Shown: positions 16,483-27,299, counted from the first letter of the stretch. The stretch is 64,000 nt of DNA from Pricia antarctica (GCA_011050085.1 DRGL01000049.1:1-64000); one strand, 5' to 3'. Numbers and translations: made by a program. Notes: generated from the letters alone by a model not told the origin.

Positions 16483-17166
16483 ATGAAACTGAAAATTTGC
16501 GGAATGAAATTGAATGCGGCCGAGGTTGCAAGTTTACGGCCCGATTACCTAGGCTTTATTTTTTGGGAACCGTCTAGCAGATTTTTTGATGATGAGATTC
16601 CCGAATTACCGGAAGGAACTAAAATAGTGGGTGTTTTTGTCGATGCCAGCATAGAGATAATAATACAGAAAGTAGATAAATACGGTTTGCATGCCGTGCA
16701 ATTGCACGGCAAAGAAAGTCCTAAATTTTGTGCCCACCTCCGAACCGAGTTAAAAAAAAGAATGGTCGGGGGTAATATGCCTGTCGGCCATGCAAACGTA
16801 GGCGAGACCTCGCTTTTGGATGAAAATCCCAAAATAATAAAAGTTATCTCTATAAAAGATAATTTCGATTTTAGATTGCTGGCGCCATTCGAAGCGTTCT
16901 GCGATTATTACCTTTTCGATACTAAAGGAAAACTACCCGGTGGAAACGGTTACGCTTTTGATTGGAGTGTTCTCGAAAATTACCCTTCGAATAAACCCTA
17001 CTTTTTAAGCGGGGGTATTGGGTTAAAGGATGCTGAAGCGATTAAAAGATTTAGGAAACGGCCGGAAGCAAAATATTGTTATGCCGTTGATGTCAACAGT
17101 AAATTTGAAATTGAGCCTGGATTGAAGGATATTAATAAATTGAAGGAATTTATCAAATTACTATAA
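16483..17166 (+). CDS. trpF: Phosphoribosylanthranilate isomerase
   Basis: TIM-barrel isomerase of 227 residues. The catalytic Cys lies in the N-terminal motif LKICGMKLNAAEV, followed by DYLGFIFWEPSSRF; the general-acid aspartate lies in YYLFDTKGKLPGGNG and the phosphate grip in FLSGGIG. It starts 8 bp after trpC. A 283-bp gap then separates it from trpB. Confidence 0.95.
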   Translation: MKLKICGMKLNAAEVASLRPDYLGFIFWEPSSRFFDDEIPELPEGTKIVGVFVDASIEIIIQKVDKYGLHAVQLHGKESPKFCAHLRTELKKRMVGGNMPVGHANVGETSLLDENPKIIKVISIKDNFDFRLLAPFEAFCDYYLFDTKGKLPGGNGYAFDWSVLENYPSNKPYFLSGGIGLKDAEAIKRFRKRPEAKYCYAVDVNSKFEIEPGLKDINKLKEFIKLL

Positions 17167-17449
17167 ATTCGGGATTAGCTACTGGTTCGTGTGTTTTGAA
17201 AGATTGAAATGGGCTTTTAGGCTGGATTTAATAAATTCATCCTCATTTATTAGAATTCAGACATGACCAAACCGAAACCGGTGCGATTAAATAATTAAAT
17301 TATACAAAAGCAGAAAATAAAATGTTATGTCAGCCTGAATTCTATAGAAATTGAATATAATATATACTTGGATATAACTACAGCCACCAGAATTTAACTA
17401 AAAAAAAACGAGGCAACAATTTCCAAAAGCCTTCCCTAAAAAAATAACT

Positions 17450-18631
17450 ATGACATATCATGCAAATGAAAAAGGGTACTACGGTGAATTCGGCGGCGCC
17501 TTTATTCCAGAAATGCTTTACCCGAATTGTGAAGAGCTGCGCCATAATTACATCCAGATTATGGAAGAACCATCCTTTAAAGAGGAATTCGACCAGTTGC
17601 TAAAGGATTATGTCGGTCGCCCAACTCCGCTCTATTTTGCCAAACGCCTATCCGAAAAATACGGAACCAAAATATATCTGAAACGTGAAGATTTGTGTCA
17701 TACCGGTGCGCACAAGGTAAACAACACTATTGGTCAGATCTTAATGGCAAAAAAACTTGGCAAAAACCGGATTATTGCCGAGACCGGTGCCGGACAACAC
17801 GGAGTCGCCACCGCCACTGTCTGTGCCCTTATGGGTATCGAGTGTATCGTTTATATGGGAGAAGTCGATATCGCCCGACAGGCCCCTAATGTTGCGCGAA
17901 TGAAAATGCTAGGTGCTCAGGTACGCCCGGCACTTTCCGGCAGCCGTACCTTGAAAGATGCTACCAATGAAGCTATTCGAGATTGGATTAACAACCCGGT
18001 AGATACCCATTATATTATTGGATCGGTCGTAGGGCCTCACCCCTACCCTGATATGGTAGCGCGCTTTCAATCCGTTATCTCGGCAGAAATCAAGTGGCAA
18101 TTGATGGAAAAGGAGGGTCGGGAAAACCCAGATTATGTGGTTGCCTGTGTAGGTGGAGGCAGCAATGCCGCCGGCACCTATTTTCACTACCTAGATAATC
18201 CTGACGTTGGTATTATCGCGGTAGAAGCGGCGGGCAAGGGAGTCAATTCCGGTGAGAGCGCCGCTACCTCGGCACTTGGCAAAATCGGTATCATTCACGG
18301 TAGTAAAACCTTGCTAATGCAAACGAACGACGGGCAGATTACAGAGCCTTACTCAATATCCGCAGGCCTCGATTATCCCGGGGTTGGGCCTATGCATGCC
18401 CATCTGTTCAAATCTGGTCGCGGGGAATTTATTTCCGTGACCGACGACGAGGCAATGACTGCTGGGTTGGAAATGGCGCAATTAGAGGGCATCATTCCCG
18501 CCATCGAGACTTCTCATGCCTTTGCGATATTTGACCATCGGAAATTCGATAAGGACGATGTGGTGGTAGTTAACCTGTCAGGACGTGGAGATAAGGATTT
18601 GGATACGTATATCGATTATTTCAAGCTCTAA
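17450..18631 (+). CDS. trpB: Tryptophan synthase beta chain
   Basis: PLP enzyme of 393 residues that joins indole and serine. The PLP lysine is K89 in [10 protein letters not shown], and the phosphate loop [10 protein letters not shown] is present. The N-terminus [15 protein letters not shown] is typical of the trpB1 type that partners TrpA, which follows 46 bp downstream. Confidence 0.97.
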   Translation: MTYHANEKGYYGEFGGAFIPEMLYPNCEELRHNYIQIMEEPSFKEEFDQLLKDYVGRPTPLYFAKRLSEKYGTKIYLKREDLCHTGAHKVNNTIGQILMAKKLGKNRIIAETGAGQHGVATATVCALMGIECIVYMGEVDIARQAPNVARMKMLGAQVRPALSGSRTLKDATNEAIRDWINNPVDTHYIIGSVVGPHPYPDMVARFQSVISAEIKWQLMEKEGRENPDYVVACVGGGSNAAGTYFHYLDNPDVGIIAVEAAGKGVNSGESAATSALGKIGIIHGSKTLLMQTNDGQITEPYSISAGLDYPGVGPMHAHLFKSGRGEFISVTDDEAMTAGLEMAQLEGIIPAIETSHAFAIFDHRKFDKDDVVVVNLSGRGDKDLDTYIDYFKL

Positions 18632-18677
18632 GATAATAGGATAACTTAGTTTCAACGAATACAACATTATACCATAT

Positions 18678-19439
18678 ATGAATCGGATTAGTAAAAAAAT
18701 GCAAGCTGAAGGTAAACTCCTCTCCATCTACTTTACCGCTGGCTATCCTTCATTAGAGGATACAGTGAAAATTATTCAAGACCTGGAGAAGAGTGGTATC
18801 GATATGATTGAAATCGGACTCCCATTTAGCGATCCATTGGCCGACGGACCTACCATACAAGAAAGCTCTACCAAGGCGATAAAGAACGGAATGACCAGTA
18901 AAATTCTTTTTGATCAACTCAAGGATATTCGGGAATCCGTTTCGATTCCGTTACTAATTATGGGGTATTTCAACCCCATGCTGCAGTACGGTGTTGAGGC
19001 ATTTTGCAAGAAATGCCAGGAAACAGGTATAGACGGACTCATCATTCCGGACCTGCCGGTCGATGTATACCATGAACAATATCAACAGGTTTTTGAGAAA
19101 TATGGGCTGATTAATGTATTGTTAATCACCCCTCAGACTTCTGATGAACGCATAGGGTTTATAGACAGGGTATCAAAAGGTTTCATTTATATGGTCAGTT
19201 CTGCAAGTGTTACGGGTTCTGGAGAAGGTTTTGGAAATGCCCAAACGCAGTATTTTGAACGCATCGACAATATGAAGCTTGCTAACCCGCAAATTGTCGG
19301 TTTTGGTATCAAAGACTCCGAAACTTTTGATCAAGCTACCAAGACATCCAAGGGTGCTATTATTGGTTCAGCATTCATAAAACACTTGACAAAATTCGGT
19401 GTAGATTCGATAGCAAGTTTCGTTGACTCAATTCGATAA
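18678..19439 (+). CDS. trpA: Tryptophan synthase alpha chain
   Basis: TIM-barrel subunit of 253 residues that cleaves indole-3-glycerol phosphate and channels indole to TrpB. The catalytic Glu (E45) and Asp (D56) lie in MIEIGLPFSDPLADGPTIQ, and VSSASVTGSG forms the phosphate-binding loop. Last gene of the trp operon. Confidence 0.97.
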   Translation: MNRISKKMQAEGKLLSIYFTAGYPSLEDTVKIIQDLEKSGIDMIEIGLPFSDPLADGPTIQESSTKAIKNGMTSKILFDQLKDIRESVSIPLLIMGYFNPMLQYGVEAFCKKCQETGIDGLIIPDLPVDVYHEQYQQVFEKYGLINVLLITPQTSDERIGFIDRVSKGFIYMVSSASVTGSGEGFGNAQTQYFERIDNMKLANPQIVGFGIKDSETFDQATKTSKGAIIGSAFIKHLTKFGVDSIASFVDSIR

Positions 19440-20048
19440 ACAGCTTTAAGTTGAACTTTTTTAAAGCTATTCAAGACCCAAAAGATTTTTCTTAAAAAGT
19501 GTAGAAGTACTATCTTAACGGATTTGTAATGCTCATGTTTTTCTTCTAAAATGAAATAATGTCCAATTCTTGGGAAGAAAAACATCGTAAATATCCGTGT
19601 TATTTAATAACCAATATAATAGTTGGCGCTTTATCAAATCATCCGTTCCACGGCCTTTAAAACAAAGGTCTAACTTTCCCTTAGCGATAAGCTCTTAGGA
19701 AATTACCGTCTATCGAAACCCTAGCAACGAATTATTTGTTCGTTCCAATACACCCCTGCGCCTGATGATATATATGGAAATATAAGCCTTAATCCTCAGT
19801 ACACTTACTCCGTTTTCAGAGATAGTACGTCCGCGTAGCGCAAAAATTAAAAATTAACTTCGATAGCATTTGTCTTTATGGTCAAATCTGTTTTGCAAAC
19901 ACATTTTAGGACTGGTCAATCCGCCACTTTGGGGGTTTCTTTTATCTATCCTTTGATTGTAAAAAACAACACATAGAAAACCCTGAAATAGAAACAACGC
20001 TATTTCAGGGTTATATTTTGCAAGGGAAATTAGACTGTATTTTTTAAA
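19440..20048. other. 609-bp gap between convergent trpA and ppc
   Basis: I find no convincing gene here. It holds an inverted repeat AGCTTTAA/TTAAAGCT (19442-19468) just after trpA without a T-run, a second small hairpin GGCCTTT/AAAGGTC (19652-19670), and the ppc terminator at its right end. The rest is featureless AT-rich sequence. Confidence 0.5.
19977..20012 (-). terminator. Terminator of ppc
   Basis: AACCCTGAAATAG (19979-19991) pairs perfectly over 13 bp with CTATTTCAGGGTT (20000-20012), starting 37 bp after the ppc stop. On the minus strand TTTT follows within the stem end, with a further T-run some 15 nt later. It may also stop read-through from the trp side. Confidence 0.75.
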
Positions 20049-22595
20049 TTAAGCGGAATTACGACTCGCGTTTATATTGCCATATAGTGAACGGGTCACT
20101 ATTTTTTCATACTCTTCTTTGTATCCAGCATTTTGTCCAATTTTTTGCAGGGCATATTGTTGAATGGCCAACAAAGGCAACACAATATTTTCCCTGATTT
20201 TTACCGATTCCCGAGAAACTCCTTCGTTCTGCATCAGAATATCAAAACCACTTATAAGCAAAAGCATTTCTATGGAGAGTTCATATTCAGAATGTAAGAT
20301 TTGCCAGAACGCGCCGTATTCTGGGTCTTCCTTCATATAGCTAGTGAGTTCAAAATAGCATTTGGTCAATGACATCATACTATTCAACATCAAAGCCTTA
20401 AAAAACGGTACCTCGTTAAATAGAGCTTTGACCTCGTCGATTCTACCATCGTCTTTCAAGGTTTTAATGGCAGTTCCGATGCCGAAGTAACCGGGAACGT
20501 TCTGCTTCAATTGACTCCAAGAACCCACAAATGAAATGGCACGTAAATCGGTCAATTCCAATTTGGCCTTGTTGCCCCGCTTGCCCGGTCTACTTCCGAT
20601 ATTCGCCTTGGTGTAATATTTCAAGGTACTTTTATTTTCGAGATACGGAATGAACATTTCATGCTTCTTAAGAGCATCGTATTTGCTAAAACTCAATTCT
20701 GACAGTTCTTCCATCAGCTTTCGGTCATCTTTTGAAATAACATTTTCTTTGCCGAAGAGGTTGTTTGAAAGTCCGGCTGTCAACAATTGCTCCGAGTTAT
20801 GCATAAACAACTCCTTGGTGCCATACGTACTCGTGATAGTTTGACCTTGAATGGTCAATTGAATTTCGTGATTGGCAACGTCTTTTGTTTGGGCTGCATA
20901 AAAACGATGTGTCTTGCCACCACCACGGGCCGGTGGGCCACCACGACCGTCAAAAAACACCGCCTTGATGCCGTTCTTTTTACAGACTTTAGACAAGGTT
21001 TCCTTGGTTTTTAAAATAGACCAGTTTGCCTTGAGATAGCCTCCATCTTTTGTGCCATCGGAAAAGCCCAGCATGATGGTCTGTACGTTGTTACGCCGCT
21101 CAAGGTGGGCCCTATATTCTGGCATTTCGAAAAGAGTTTGCATAGTAGCCTCTGCCCCGGCCATTCCGTTCATAGTTTCGAAAAGGGGCACGATATCAAA
21201 GGTAATCTTATCGGCTTCCCAACCATTCCAACGGAACAAGGCATACACGAAAAGTACAGAGAAAATATCTTCTGAATTACTGATGATGTAGCGATTGCAT
21301 CCTTCTTCGCCATTTTTGTTCTGAATCTCCTTTAGTTGCGAAATATTAATCAAGGTATCCTTAACAATATCATCCGAAAAATTAGTGACATCCGCCTTCA
21401 AATCTTTATGTAACAAAATATCGATCAATGCGTTTTGATCAAGTTCGTCAAGAGAATTCTGAATAATACCGTTCTGCCTTAAAAGACTCTCCACTACTAA
21501 AATATGCTTGCTCTGGTCTTGTCGTATATCCAAAGTGGCAAAATGTGTCTTGAAAATCTTGACCTTATCGATAAGGTGTTCCAAATCTTTAAGATAGAGT
21601 GAATGATATTTTTCGGTCAGGGTTTTATGGATAGTTTCTAACGGGCCGATTAGGTTCTGATAATTGACCGTTTTCTCTCTATTGAACATGGCGACATAGA
21701 GACTGTCACGAAGGGTGTTCAACGGATCTTGAACTCCCTTGAATGTCAATTTTTTTCGAAGGCCCTTCAGATCATTGTAATAGCATTTCATCAGGTTCAC
21801 CCGAAGTTCATCGGCCACATCTTTTGTAATATCGGCTGTTACGAAAGGATTACCATCGCGATCACCACCCGGCCAAAAACCGAGTTTCATAATATTATGA
21901 TTATCAAATTTGCCATTGGGCACATTTCCCTTGATATAGGCATAAAGATGACCTACGGCATCATAGTACACATTTCTTAGGATGTGAATTATATTTTTGG
22001 CCTCATCAAGCGGGGTAGGCTTCTTGGCATTAATCAACGAAGTAAGCCCCAATTGCTGTAAGGTTATGTCGATATCGTTGATACGGTCTTCAAGAATTAG
22101 AGAGCGCAGTTCGTCGATTATATCCAGTACTTCGGGAGTATAGAACTGAGTAGGATGCGCGGTAAAAACAATTCGTGCACTAAAAGTAGAGAGTTGTTCT
22201 GCAAGCTTGTCCCAATCTTTATTTTTGTCCACGAACTGAAAATAGTCTTTGATCGATAGCGAGCTACTATGTTCCTGTAGCTTTGGGAAAGCGGCATCTT
22301 CAACACTATCGTAGAGTACAACCTGACGCTCTACATATTGAATGATGCGGAACATAAAGTCAATCTGGTCTTTTTCGTCGGTAATATGCGCATAGTTCTT
22401 GAAAAATACATCAAGAATTTCTTGGGGATGTTTGCCCGATTTCAATCCCTTTTCACACTGATCGAATAGTAAGGGTATGAGCATACCCACATTTTCAATG
22501 TTACGATAGGGTAGGTTCAAAAATAAACTGTTGTAGACATTGAATTTATTCGTGACCGACTTTTTGAAGGTTTCGAGTCTCTCTTTTTGTTGCAT
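20049..22595 (-). CDS. ppc: Phosphoenolpyruvate carboxylase
   Basis: Carboxylates PEP to oxaloacetate to refill the TCA cycle. The 848 residues contain the catalytic-His motif FTAHPTQ (H147), GFWPGGDRDGNPFV, LGFSDGTKDGGYLKANW and the glycine loop FFDGRGGPPARGGG. The C-terminus ends NASRNSA rather than the usual QNTG-like tail. It has its own terminator. A second anaplerotic enzyme, pyc, lies 1.1 kb away on the same strand. Confidence 0.95.
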   Translation of the reverse strand: MQQKERLETFKKSVTNKFNVYNSLFLNLPYRNIENVGMLIPLLFDQCEKGLKSGKHPQEILDVFFKNYAHITDEKDQIDFMFRIIQYVERQVVLYDSVEDAAFPKLQEHSSSLSIKDYFQFVDKNKDWDKLAEQLSTFSARIVFTAHPTQFYTPEVLDIIDELRSLILEDRINDIDITLQQLGLTSLINAKKPTPLDEAKNIIHILRNVYYDAVGHLYAYIKGNVPNGKFDNHNIMKLGFWPGGDRDGNPFVTADITKDVADELRVNLMKCYYNDLKGLRKKLTFKGVQDPLNTLRDSLYVAMFNREKTVNYQNLIGPLETIHKTLTEKYHSLYLKDLEHLIDKVKIFKTHFATLDIRQDQSKHILVVESLLRQNGIIQNSLDELDQNALIDILLHKDLKADVTNFSDDIVKDTLINISQLKEIQNKNGEEGCNRYIISNSEDIFSVLFVYALFRWNGWEADKITFDIVPLFETMNGMAGAEATMQTLFEMPEYRAHLERRNNVQTIMLGFSDGTKDGGYLKANWSILKTKETLSKVCKKNGIKAVFFDGRGGPPARGGGKTHRFYAAQTKDVANHEIQLTIQGQTITSTYGTKELFMHNSEQLLTAGLSNNLFGKENVISKDDRKLMEELSELSFSKYDALKKHEMFIPYLENKSTLKYYTKANIGSRPGKRGNKAKLELTDLRAISFVGSWSQLKQNVPGYFGIGTAIKTLKDDGRIDEVKALFNEVPFFKALMLNSMMSLTKCYFELTSYMKEDPEYGAFWQILHSEYELSIEMLLLISGFDILMQNEGVSRESVKIRENIVLPLLAIQQYALQKIGQNAGYKEEYEKIVTRSLYGNINASRNSA

Positions 22596-23054
22596 ATATG
22601 GGAACTGGATTTAGTTTATAAGGATGTTATTTAGTTGATAAATATCGTGATAAATGCACTTCGGATACACGCATTTTATCCCAAATAACAAAATAATGCA
22701 CCTACACCACAAAAACAACAGGTTTCACAACAAAAATTTCAAAAGCAGGGTACGTCAAGGTACTTTTACTATGTAATAAAAACGAAATACGATTTTTCAT
22801 TTTCATATAGTGTTCTCGTAAAAGAGCTTTGCCTTGATTGGTAGAGCTCTTTTTAGTTTGTGAAGATTCCGTTTGTCTATTGCTGAACAATTATAAACTT
22901 AGTTTATCCAATATGAAAGGCTCGCTTTTGGCTTTGGTAGGAATCACACAATCGTTATCCCGAATATTCAATTATAATTTCTTTGGATGATCCGCCTTCC
23001 ATAAGCTGGAGTTGCGATGGGATGCATTCGATATCATTGAATAAAATAAGGTAC
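22596..23054. other. 459-bp gap upstream of ppc
   Basis: No supported gene, RNA or terminator is seen. It should contain the ppc promoter, but I find no exact TAnnTTTG box on the minus strand. Confidence 0.4.
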
Positions 23055-23723
23055 TTAAAAAAAGGGTGCGTACTGCAATACCCTATAGTCAACGGTATTA
23101 AATTCCGGATTTTCGTCTTTTAATTTCTTATAGGCCGCCAGACTGCCAACGGCTCGGTTCGCCGCCCCAGACGGGGCCGTAAGTGATACTGTTTTTATTT
23201 CCCTATACTTGTCCGAAGGAAGTAAAAATCGGTGTATACGGGGAACAGTATTGGAAACCACCTCAAGATGTAATCCGTATTCTTTCAAGTGTTTCCTGAA
23301 AAAATACTCTGGTCCATTTTTACTGTTTCCGCCTGTAAACAAAAGTGTGTCGATATTGGGATATGCCTTTAGTATACGGACCAAATCTCGAAACTGCACA
23401 TTTTGCATGCCCAAATCGGAAGCATCTATTTTTTGCCTTTCGGCGGCTTCAACGATATCACAAATACCGATTCGACGTTTGAACAGAAAATGTTTACGTT
23501 GTTCTATAGCTTCACGGGTGGTGTTATAGACCAATCCTAAGTCAAAAATCCTATCCAAAATGGGCCAAAGTTGTCCATTACGGCTTCCATAACAGAAATC
23601 AACATCATCATCTTTCAATTCACGGGTCGTAAATCGCGGTGGCGGAAGCGTACCAACAATGAGTTTGGTGGCTTCCGAAAAAAGAAAGGGCGCATAAGGA
23701 TGGGTATGAAGAAACACGGGCAT
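23055..23723 (-). CDS. Uracil-DNA glycosylase superfamily protein
   Basis: A protein of 222 residues with features of the UDG/HDG superfamily, which removes deaminated bases from DNA: a motif-1-like LIVGTLPPPR (about 21-30), YGSRNGQLWPIL (about 45-56, like the NRFWPIL of hypoxanthine-DNA glycosylases), LLFTGGNS, and the C-terminal SLTAPSGAANRAVG, resembling motif 2. The exact substrate cannot be told. It starts immediately before (0 bp) the end of pyc, so it is probably co-transcribed with it. Confidence 0.7.
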   Translation of the reverse strand: MPVFLHTHPYAPFLFSEATKLIVGTLPPPRFTTRELKDDDVDFCYGSRNGQLWPILDRIFDLGLVYNTTREAIEQRKHFLFKRRIGICDIVEAAERQKIDASDLGMQNVQFRDLVRILKAYPNIDTLLFTGGNSKNGPEYFFRKHLKEYGLHLEVVSNTVPRIHRFLLPSDKYREIKTVSLTAPSGAANRAVGSLAAYKKLKDENPEFNTVDYRVLQYAPFF

Positions 23724-26700
23724 CTATTTTAATAGCAACACCAAATCATCTGAATTTACCAATGAACCACCTGCAAGTTGTATGGTATCGACAATACCCT
23801 CCGCGTTGGCGGTGACGGTCGTTTCCATTTTCATGGCCTCAATAACAAACAGCGGCTGATTGCGTTTGACTTCTTGTCCTTTTTTGACCAGTACGGTGGA
23901 GAGCAATCCCTGTAGAGGAGCGCCGACCTGCTTTGGGTCATCGGGATCTGCCTTCACATTTTGTATGTTTTCGACCTTAACCGACCTATCTTTAATTATG
24001 ACGTTTCTTAATTGTCCATTAATCTTAAAAAAGATACTCACATTGCCAGCCTCGTCAGGTTCGCCCACTAGCATTAAAGATATCAATACGTTCTTTCCTC
24101 TATCCAACTCCACCATAATCTCTTCGCCGATTTCCAAGCCATAGAAAAAATTCTTGGTAGGTATGTTGACCACGTTTCCAAACTTAACATGATTATTATA
24201 AGCTTCGGTAAAAACTTTTGGATAAAGCTGATAGGATAAGAAATCGGTCATTTCAAGTTCACGGCCCATTCCTTTGTTGAACGTTCTTTTAAACACCTTG
24301 AACTCCTTCTCAAAATCAATGGACTCTAAATGGGCATTCGGTCTTTCGGTATAGGGCTTCTCGTCTTTAAGGACAATTTGCTGTAATTTTTGAGGAAAAC
24401 CGCCGACGGGTTGGCCCAAATCGCCCCTAAAAAAGCTTTTTACAGATTCTGGAAAGGAAATATCCTCACCTTTTTTCATCACGTCCTCTACGCTCAAATC
24501 ATTACTGACCATGTACTGCGCCATATCGCCAACAACTTTCGAACTAGGTGTAACTTTTATAATATCGCCGAACATCGTATTTACCTCAGCATACATTTTT
24601 GTCACTTGGGTGAATCGATCTTCAAGGCCTAGTGCAATCGCCTGACCCTTTAAATTAGAATATTGACCACCCGGAATTTCGTGATTGTATATTTCACCCG
24701 TACCCGATTTCAAACCGGATTCAAAAGTGTAGTAGTAATTGCGGACAGTTTCCCAATAATTTGAATATTCGGCCAATTTTTCTGAGTTCATGGGGTTTTC
24801 ACGTTCATGAAAACGCAACATCTCCACAAAAGAATTAAAATTCGGTTGAGAAGTGAGACCTGATAAGCCACCCAAAGCAACATCGATAACATCAACCCCG
24901 GCCTCTACCGCCTTTAGATAAGTAGCGGATTGTATCGATGAAGTATCGTGCGTATGCAGGTGTATCGGAATATTGATTTCGGATTTTAGTGCCGTTATAA
25001 GTTCAAAGGCGGCATCAGGCTTTAAAAGGCCGGCCATGTCTTTAACCCCTAAAATGTGCGCTCCGGCGTTTTCGATATCCTTCGCCAATTGCAAATAATA
25101 CTTGAGGTCGTATTTTGTTTTGGATGGGTCAAGAATGTCGCCGGTATAGCAGAGTGAGCCTTCGGCCAAGCCTCCCGTATTTTTTCTCACATATTCAATG
25201 CAAGGCGCGATGGATTTCATCCAGTTCAATGAATCGAAAATTCGGAACACGTCGACCCCCGTATTCCAAGATTCCTCAACGAATTTTTCAATAAGATTAT
25301 CGGGATAGGCGGTATAGCCTACTCCGTTAGACCCCCTAATCAACATTTGCAACAATAGGTTCGGCATTGCCTTTCGCAACATGGCTAGCCGCTCCCATGG
25401 GTTTTCGTGCAAAAAACGTAAGCATACGTCGAAAGTGGCACCGCCCCATACCTCCATGGAAAAAATTTCGGGATGGTTCTTGGCATAACCTTCGGCCACT
25501 TTCAGCATATCAGTGGTTCGCATGCGGGTAGCTAACAGGCTCTGATGGGCATCACGCATGGTCGTATCGGTAAAATGCACTTTTTTCTCCTGCTTCAGCC
25601 AAGTGGCGAATTTTTCGGGACCGAGCTCCGATAAACGGTCTTTGGTACCTTTAGGATACGCCTCCATTTTAGGAAAGCTCGGCACAATTGGTTTCGAAAA
25701 GACGCGTTTAGGATTGAAATTCTTAACGTCTGGGTTTCCGTTAACAATGGTTTCGCCCAAAAACTCGATCAACTTATTCGCGCGGTTTCTAGGTTCTATA
25801 AATTCAAAAAGCTTGGGTTCGTTCTTGATAAAATTGACGGTAACCTTACCTTCCCTAAAAGTAGGATGCGACAAAATATTGTCGAGAAAAGCCATATTGG
25901 TCTTCAATCCACGAATACGGAATTCTGCCAACGCCCTCCGCATCTTTCGGCAGCATCCGTCAAGGGTTCGACTACGAGCGGAAACCTTGACTAACATGGA
26001 ATCAAAAAACGGTGAGATGGCAACACCTTGGTAAATACTTCCCGCATCTAGACGAATTCCGAAACCGGAAGCACTTCTGTAGGTGGTAACTATACCATAA
26101 TCGGGTTTGAAATCGTTAGAAGGGTCTTCTGTAGTAATACGGCACTGCAATGCGACCCCAGTTACCTGTACCGAAGCTTGATCCGGTATTTTTATCTGTG
26201 TATCCGATAATTTGTATCCTCCGGCGATAAAAAGTTGCGCCTTGACCAAATCGATGTTCGTCATCATTTCCGTTACGGTATGCTCGACCTGAATTCGGGG
26301 ATTTACCTCGATAAAATAAATACTTCCATCATCGTCGACCAAAAACTCAACCGTACCGATATTATTGTAGTCGACCGCTTTACAGATATCAATCGCATAT
26401 TTATATAAGCTATCTTTCGTCTCTTGGGGCAAACCTATCGATGGCGCAAATTCAATGACCTTTTGGTAACGCCGTTGCACAGAACAATCACGTTCATAGA
26501 GATGCACGATATTACCATAGGTATCGGCAACAATCTGCACTTCTATATGCTTCGGATTTTCAACGAATTTTTCTAAAAAAACGGTATCGTCGCCAAAGGC
26601 GTTCAATGATTCCCTTTTGGCCTCGGGGAAGCCTTTCTCTAGTTCTTCTTCGGTACGTATTACGCGCATACCTCTTCCTCCACCACCAGATGCGGCCTTT

Positions 26701-27176
26701 AACATCAGGGGAAATCCGATACGTTTAGCCTCGGAAAGGGCAGTATCAATATCTTTTAAATCAATAGTACTGCTCTCGATAACGGGAACTTTATTCGCTG
26801 TCGCCACTTGCTTGGCCATAATCTTATCTCCAAGAGCTTTCAATACAGAAACTTTTGGACCGATAAAGAGTATACCGTTCTCGGCGCATCTTTGAGCGAA
26901 CATGGCATTTTCGGATAAGAATCCATAGCCGGGATGAATAGCATCTACTTGGTTATCAAGGGCCACTTTTATAATAGCCTCTATATCGAGATATGGTTTT
27001 AAGGGATCTTTATCCTCACCGATTTGATAGCATTCATCGGCTTTGTAACGGTGAAGCGAATATCGGTCTTCATAGGTATAAACGCCTACGGTACGCACGC
27101 CAATCTCTACACACGCCCTGAAAATACGGATGGCGATTTCGCCTCTGTTTGCAACTAAAACCTTCTTGATTTTCAC
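23724..27176 (-). CDS. pyc: Pyruvate carboxylase
   Basis: Biotin enzyme of 1150 residues that makes oxaloacetate from pyruvate, the usual size for single-chain PYC. Domains: biotin carboxylase (about 1-460, with KAASGGGGRGMRVI and EVNPRIQVEHTVTE), carboxyltransferase (about 530-830, with TTMRDAHQSLLATRMRT and HLHTHDTS), PYC/OADA domain, and C-terminal biotinyl domain with EAMKMET, biotin on K1116. The window also has birA. A TTG-N21-TAAGTTTG promoter lies upstream. Confidence 0.97.
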   Translation of the reverse strand: MKIKKVLVANRGEIAIRIFRACVEIGVRTVGVYTYEDRYSLHRYKADECYQIGEDKDPLKPYLDIEAIIKVALDNQVDAIHPGYGFLSENAMFAQRCAENGILFIGPKVSVLKALGDKIMAKQVATANKVPVIESSTIDLKDIDTALSEAKRIGFPLMLKAASGGGGRGMRVIRTEEELEKGFPEAKRESLNAFGDDTVFLEKFVENPKHIEVQIVADTYGNIVHLYERDCSVQRRYQKVIEFAPSIGLPQETKDSLYKYAIDICKAVDYNNIGTVEFLVDDDGSIYFIEVNPRIQVEHTVTEMMTNIDLVKAQLFIAGGYKLSDTQIKIPDQASVQVTGVALQCRITTEDPSNDFKPDYGIVTTYRSASGFGIRLDAGSIYQGVAISPFFDSMLVKVSARSRTLDGCCRKMRRALAEFRIRGLKTNMAFLDNILSHPTFREGKVTVNFIKNEPKLFEFIEPRNRANKLIEFLGETIVNGNPDVKNFNPKRVFSKPIVPSFPKMEAYPKGTKDRLSELGPEKFATWLKQEKKVHFTDTTMRDAHQSLLATRMRTTDMLKVAEGYAKNHPEIFSMEVWGGATFDVCLRFLHENPWERLAMLRKAMPNLLLQMLIRGSNGVGYTAYPDNLIEKFVEESWNTGVDVFRIFDSLNWMKSIAPCIEYVRKNTGGLAEGSLCYTGDILDPSKTKYDLKYYLQLAKDIENAGAHILGVKDMAGLLKPDAAFELITALKSEINIPIHLHTHDTSSIQSATYLKAVEAGVDVIDVALGGLSGLTSQPNFNSFVEMLRFHERENPMNSEKLAEYSNYWETVRNYYYTFESGLKSGTGEIYNHEIPGGQYSNLKGQAIALGLEDRFTQVTKMYAEVNTMFGDIIKVTPSSKVVGDMAQYMVSNDLSVEDVMKKGEDISFPESVKSFFRGDLGQPVGGFPQKLQQIVLKDEKPYTERPNAHLESIDFEKEFKVFKRTFNKGMGRELEMTDFLSYQLYPKVFTEAYNNHVKFGNVVNIPTKNFFYGLEIGEEIMVELDRGKNVLISLMLVGEPDEAGNVSIFFKINGQLRNVIIKDRSVKVENIQNVKADPDDPKQVGAPLQGLLSTVLVKKGQEVKRNQPLFVIEAMKMETTVTANAEGIVDTIQLAGGSLVNSDDLVLLLK

Positions 27177-27221
27177 CCTAATCTATTTAAAACGTTGAAA
27201 GTGCTCTATTTTTCCTACAAA

Positions 27222-27253
27222 CAAACTTAGCTTTTTTTTGGTTAGCATAGCAA
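27222..27253 (-). promoter_or_regulatory. Predicted pyc promoter
   Basis: On the minus strand TTG (27253-27251), a 21-base spacer and TAAGTTTG (27229-27222) match the Bacteroidota consensus. The start would be near 27215, about 40 nt before the pyc ATG. Confidence 0.5.
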
Positions 27254-27299
27254 TACCTTACCTTTACGACAATAGGTAATCATCTAACACAATGCACAA

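Noticed and set aside
22702-22890. Short open frame upstream of ppc
   Set aside because: No family resemblance, no promoter or terminator, composition like non-coding sequence.
25558-26034. Open frame of 158 codons antisense to pyc
   Set aside because: Wholly opposite conserved pyruvate carboxylase codons; no start context or family match.
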